Assembly: GCF_900110655.1 (NCBI RefSeq)
Contig: NZ_FOEQ01000011.1
Span: 104,166 to 168,165 of the forward strand
DNA from: Pseudomonas soli
GTDB lineage: Bacteria > Pseudomonadota > Gammaproteobacteria > Pseudomonadales > Pseudomonadaceae
Length of the DNA: 64,000 nucleotides
Direction of reading: 5' to 3'
A program made the position numbers and the translations under genes. The notes under the pieces were generated by a model. The model did no database searches. It was not told the origin of the DNA and saw only the letters and a program-made list of their open reading frames with translations. Every line of letters starts with the position of its first letter. Positions within the stretch are counted from its first letter, which is position 1. Of this stretch, positions 60,559 to 64,000 are shown piece after piece.

Positions 60559-63029
60559 CAGGCGATTCCCAGCTGCTTGCGCATGCGCACGGTGATGGAC
60601 TGCCGGGTCTTGGCCATGTCCGCCCAAGGGTCGTCCACCTCGGCCAGCCGCGCCTGCAGGTTACCGATGTGCCACTGGTTGGCGCCCTTGAGCTGGGTCA
60701 GCTCTTCGCGCCAGATCGGCACCGAAACCGGCAGGCCTTCACGGGCACGCAGCGAATACGCCGCGACCGTGGTCGCGCCCTTGCCGTTGCGCAGGTAGTC
60801 GATGAAGATCCGCCCGACCCGGTTCCTGGGCCCGGAGACGGCACTGAGCCGATCCGGGAACAGGCCCGCCATATGCTCGACGAGGGCATGACTGAAGTCT
60901 TTCACTTCATCCCAACCGGCGCGACGGGTCAGTGGCACCACCAGGTGCATGCCCTTGCCGCCGCTGGTCTTGAGAAACACCTTCAGGCCCAGTTCATCGA
61001 GCAGGGTGAGGGTCAGTTGGGTCGCTTCGAGCATGGCTTTCCAGGGCAGTGCCGGATCTGGGTCGAGGTCGAGGACGAAGCGGTCGGGCTTGTCGAAATC
61101 CTTGTCGGTGGCATTCCAGGTGTGCAGTTCGAGCATGTTCATCTGCACCGCGCCCAGCAGGCTGTCAGCGCGGTTGAGCACCATCGCCGCCTGGCCGGCT
61201 TGCGCCTTGCTGTAGCTGCGCACCGCGGGGATGTGCAGCTGGCCGGCGTTCTTCTGGAAGAACAGCTCGCCACCCAGTCCGTCCGGTGCGCGTACCAGCG
61301 CCACGGGGCGGTCCTTGAGTTGCGGCAGCAACCAGTCGGCGACCTGGGCGTAGTACTCGGCGACCTGGCGCTTGGTGCTGCCGGTGCTGGCGTCGACCAC
61401 GCGGTCGGGGTGGGTCAGGCGCAGGCTGCCGAGGGGCTCGGCGGGTGTCTGCGCGGCGCGCTTGGCGGGCATGGCACGCTCCAGGTCGATGACGGTGGCG
61501 GGTTTGTCGTCGCGCAGGCCGTGGAACACCGAGTGGCGCACGATGCCTTCGCGGGTCATCTGGGCGTAGGCGACTTCGGCCAGCAGTTGCGGCTTGAGCC
61601 AGTGCACGCCACGGGCCTCGGCGCCACGGGGCGGCTTGGGCAAGGCCGGCTTGTCGACTTCCAGGGGCTTGAGGCGCGCATGCAGGCTGTCCAGCGTGGT
61701 GGCGCTGAAACCGGTGCCGACCTTGCCGGCATAGCGCAGCTGGCCGCTGTCGGTGTCGTGCAGGGCCAGCAGCAGGGCGCCGAAGGCATTGCGGCTGCCT
61801 TTCGGGTCGGTGTAACCGACGATCACGAACTCCTGGCGCTGCTTGCACTTGAGCTTGATCCAGTCACTGCTGCGCCGGCCCACGTAGGGGCTGTCGGCGC
61901 GCTTGCCGATCAGGCCTTCGAGCTTCAGGCGGCAGGCGCTGTCGAGCAGCGAGTCGACCGGCTCGTTGAAGTCGGCGGAGAACTTGAGGAGGTCCGAGGG
62001 CGTGTTTTCCAGCAGCCGGGCCAGGGTGGCACGTCGCGCCTGCAGCGGTAGCTGGCGCAGATCCTCGCCACCCAGGTAGGGCAGGTCGAACAGATAATAG
62101 GTGATGCGTTCGTCGTGCTCGGTGTCGAAGGCGTTCTGCAAGGCCTGGAAGTCAGCCACACCCTGGTCGTCGACCACCACCATCTCGCCGTCAAGCCACG
62201 CCGAATCAAGCTCCAGCGCTTTCAAGGCCTCGACCTGACGCGGCATCTTCGCACTCCAGTCGTGGCCATTGCGGGTGAACAGCCGCACATCCGCGCCTTC
62301 GATGCGGGCGAGGATGCGGTAGCCGTCGAACTTGACCTCGTAGTGCCAATCACCACCGGGCGGCGAATCGACCAGGGTGGCCAGTTGCGGCTGGAGCTTG
62401 TCCGGCAGGGCGGAGGGGCTGGCCTTGGCCTTGCGTTTGTTGGCAGTTGCTGTTTTCGCAGGGTGGCGCGGCAGCAGGGTACGGTCGCTAAGCACGCTGT
62501 TCGGCAAGGCTTCGACGATGCTGTAGTCGGTTTCGCTGCGGGCCTGCGCGTCGTGGGACTTGACCAGCATCCACTGCTCCTTCTTGCCGGCCAGGTGAGT
62601 GCGGAACAGGTTCCAGACACCTGACAGCTTCTCGCCCTGCAGGCGAAAACGCAGCTTGCCCTTGGCGTAAGCCACCAGCGGGTCGCCCTCGGGCTCCCAG
62701 ATACCACGATCCCAGACGATCACGTCACCGGCGCCGTAGTGGCCTTCGGGGATATTGCCTTCGAAATCGGCGTAGTCCAGCGGGTGATCCTCCACATGCA
62801 CTGCCAGGCGGCGAACCTTGGGATCGAGCGAGGGGCCCTTGGGGATGGCCCAGCTTTTCAAGGTGCCATCGAGTTCCAGGCGAAAGTCGTAGTGCAGGTG
62901 GCTGGCGTCGTGTTTCTGGATGCAGAACTGCAAGGCATGGGCTTTGCCCGTGCGGCCGCGTTTGCCGGCAGGTTCGGGCGTGGCGTTGAAGTCGCGCTTG
63001 CGCTGGTACTCCTGCAGGGGCTTGGGCAT
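60558..63029 (-). CDS. ligD: multifunctional DNA ligase D
   Basis: An 823-residue NHEJ ligase with Pseudomonas domain order: 3'-phosphoesterase (about 35-185; KHDASHLHYDFRLE), ATP-dependent ligase (about 215-520; motif I EVKFDGYR with Lys233), and archaeo-eukaryotic-primase-like polymerase (about 555-815; FVLDLDPDP). It repairs double-strand breaks with Ku, mainly in stationary phase. ligD is divergent from the acidic protein gene (63186) and leads five more genes by overlap. Confidence 0.96.
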   Translation of the reverse strand: MPKPLQEYQRKRDFNATPEPAGKRGRTGKAHALQFCIQKHDASHLHYDFRLELDGTLKSWAIPKGPSLDPKVRRLAVHVEDHPLDYADFEGNIPEGHYGAGDVIVWDRGIWEPEGDPLVAYAKGKLRFRLQGEKLSGVWNLFRTHLAGKKEQWMLVKSHDAQARSETDYSIVEALPNSVLSDRTLLPRHPAKTATANKRKAKASPSALPDKLQPQLATLVDSPPGGDWHYEVKFDGYRILARIEGADVRLFTRNGHDWSAKMPRQVEALKALELDSAWLDGEMVVVDDQGVADFQALQNAFDTEHDERITYYLFDLPYLGGEDLRQLPLQARRATLARLLENTPSDLLKFSADFNEPVDSLLDSACRLKLEGLIGKRADSPYVGRRSSDWIKLKCKQRQEFVIVGYTDPKGSRNAFGALLLALHDTDSGQLRYAGKVGTGFSATTLDSLHARLKPLEVDKPALPKPPRGAEARGVHWLKPQLLAEVAYAQMTREGIVRHSVFHGLRDDKPATVIDLERAMPAKRAAQTPAEPLGSLRLTHPDRVVDASTGSTKRQVAEYYAQVADWLLPQLKDRPVALVRAPDGLGGELFFQKNAGQLHIPAVRSYSKAQAGQAAMVLNRADSLLGAVQMNMLELHTWNATDKDFDKPDRFVLDLDPDPALPWKAMLEATQLTLTLLDELGLKVFLKTSGGKGMHLVVPLTRRAGWDEVKDFSHALVEHMAGLFPDRLSAVSGPRNRVGRIFIDYLRNGKGATTVAAYSLRAREGLPVSVPIWREELTQLKGANQWHIGNLQARLAEVDDPWADMAKTRQSITVRMRKQLGIA

Positions 63030-63185
63030 GGCGGGCTCCGGACGGTTCGCGGGGTCTCTAATGTGGGAGGCGAGGGGGGTGGGCGGAGTTCAAAAAAAGC
63101 TTTGGCAGGTGCTATCTGCAGAAACTCTGAATCATTGGCTGGCCGGGGCAGTCGACTGGATGAGCCCACAAATCGGAGAGCGATC

Positions 63186-63647
63186 ATGCCCATCCCCGAA
63201 GACCCCAAGCCGACGGTCGAGATCGACGACACGCAAGACCGCATGGGCAGTGTCCATGAGCTGGATTTCAGCGAACGCCGCGATGAGCGCCGGGGCCGTA
63301 TTGGCGACGAGCGACCGGCGCGGGAGGTGGAGGAGGAGTATCCACCGAGACGCGTTGCCGAAAGTGGCATGACCGGTGGCGAGGCGCTGAGTGACAGCCT
63401 GCACGAGGACAATGTCACCCTCGATGACCTGAGCCCTGACACGCTGCTGGACGAGACCGGTGCCCGCGATCCGGATGAGCCGGGCATGGCGGGCGGTCCG
63501 GCGGACCAGACCCTGCGTCATGTCGAGGCCCACGAGATTGGTGGCGGCATTGGCCTGGACGAGGCCGAACTGGCCCGCTCGGCGCCGTTGGACGGCGAGC
63601 CGTGGACCGACGAGGTCACCCCTGAAGACGAGCGGAGAGAACGCTGA
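63186..63647 (+). CDS. acidic hydrophilic protein, unknown
   Basis: A 153-residue, very acidic protein (rich in Asp, Glu, Arg), starting MPIPEDPKPTVEIDDTQDRMG, with no hydrophobic segment, probably disordered. Homologues in Pseudomonas have been labelled HPr-related, but I see no HPr motif. It diverges from ligD, and the stop overlaps the metallothionein start, so the two are coupled. Stress association is inferred. Confidence 0.7.
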   Translation: MPIPEDPKPTVEIDDTQDRMGSVHELDFSERRDERRGRIGDERPAREVEEEYPPRRVAESGMTGGEALSDSLHEDNVTLDDLSPDTLLDETGARDPDEPGMAGGPADQTLRHVEAHEIGGGIGLDEAELARSAPLDGEPWTDEVTPEDERRER

Positions 63648-63877
63648 TGAACGAGCAACGTTGTTCCTGCAACCACTGTTCCTGCACCGTGGATGCCAAT
63701 GCCGTGGTCCAGGATGGCAAGGCTTACTGCTGCGAAGCGTGTGCGACGGGACACCGTAATGGTGAGCCTTGTCGCATGGGTGATTGCAAATGTGGGGAGG
63801 TGAGTCAGCCGAAGGAGAGTAATGTCGATAACGCGTTGGATGAAACTTTCCCGGCGAGTGATCCTAGTTCGCCTTGA
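63647..63877 (+). CDS. metallothionein
   Basis: A 76-residue Cys-rich protein of the bacterial BmtA/SmtA type, which binds zinc, cadmium and copper in one cluster: CSCNHCSC near the start, then CCEACATGHRNGEPC and CKCG, with about ten Cys and two His. The C-terminal tail (NVDNALDETFPASDPSSP) is typical of Pseudomonas forms. It overlaps the acidic protein gene by 1 bp. Confidence 0.92.
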   Translation: MNEQRCSCNHCSCTVDANAVVQDGKAYCCEACATGHRNGEPCRMGDCKCGEVSQPKESNVDNALDETFPASDPSSP

Positions 63878-63971
63878 TATTTTTTTATACAGTAGCCCTG
63901 TCGCTAATTAATACGAGGATAGGGCTGCTGCTCAATAAAATCACATGCCTTAATCCACACTAAAACCTTCC

Positions 63972-64000
63972 GCTCTTGCTCTTGCTCTTGCTCTTGCTCT
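63972..64000. repeat. GCTCTT hexamer tandem repeat at window edge
   Basis: Almost five tandem copies of GCTCTT run from 63972 to the last base and may continue beyond it. It lies after the metallothionein gene in non-coding DNA. A simple repeat prone to length change. Confidence 0.8.

Overview
The window looks like a chromosomal segment of a Pseudomonas of the P. putida group. The evidence is high G+C with strong third-position G/C bias in nearly all genes, P. putida-type REP palindromes (17513-17600, 34741-34784, 44496-44563), a Pseudomonas-type LigD with domain order phosphoesterase-ligase-polymerase, a Pseudomonas metallothionein, and small protein families common in Pseudomonas (DUF3077, DUF6124-like, Cys-rich PSPA7_2676-like, KGG-motif). 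The gene content is that of a flexible but native chromosome. I see no rRNA, tRNA, CRISPR array, integrase or transposase. Species is an inference.

Layout. 1-6.7 kb: the edge of a ligase-associated exonuclease, small stress-type genes, and a MerR regulator flanked by three genes (alpha/beta hydrolase, acetoacetate-decarboxylase-like protein, old-yellow-enzyme oxidoreductase). Each of these has a promoter-like element with the 19-bp spacer typical of MerR control. arfB follows. 6.7-12 kb: an amino-acid-type ABC importer with a zinc deacylase and an RpiR regulator, with a 115-bp imperfect palindrome in front of the regulator. 12-17.9 kb: two LysR-controlled loci, a small kinase and two small DUF proteins.

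18-33.4 kb is the most unusual region. The first block encodes a membrane-anchored beta-propeller protein, two Sco-type copper chaperones, a c-type cytochrome fused to a periplasmic-binding domain, and a SurA-like chaperone. The second block encodes a stand-alone receiver protein, a GspE/MshE ATPase, MshI/PilN/PilO/PilP-like assembly proteins, a lipoprotein secretin, three pseudopilins and then CsgE, CsgF and CsgG. It therefore joins a type II/MSHA-like pseudopilus to a curli export apparatus, but has no curli subunit and no GspF platform gene. A sigma-54-type -24/-12 element precedes each block, and the second has paired palindromes at enhancer distance. I infer one co-regulated export system that handles a metallo- or redox-linked extracellular product.

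33.4-41.4 kb: assorted metabolic and regulatory genes (HxlR, polysaccharide deacetylase, LysR, DUF4142, xthA, diguanylate cyclase, RNase Z). 41.5-49.1 kb: the homoprotocatechuate meta-cleavage operon hpaG1G2EDFHI with regulators hpaA and hpaR; the hydroxylase hpaBC is absent. 49-51 kb: a TetR/Bcr-type efflux pair with a clear operator. 51.2-63.9 kb: a stress-type island with a KGG protein, a diiron oxidase-like / methyltransferase / GCS2-ligase trio, an SDR, Ku, and a six-gene overlapping operon led by ligD, then an acidic protein and a metallothionein.
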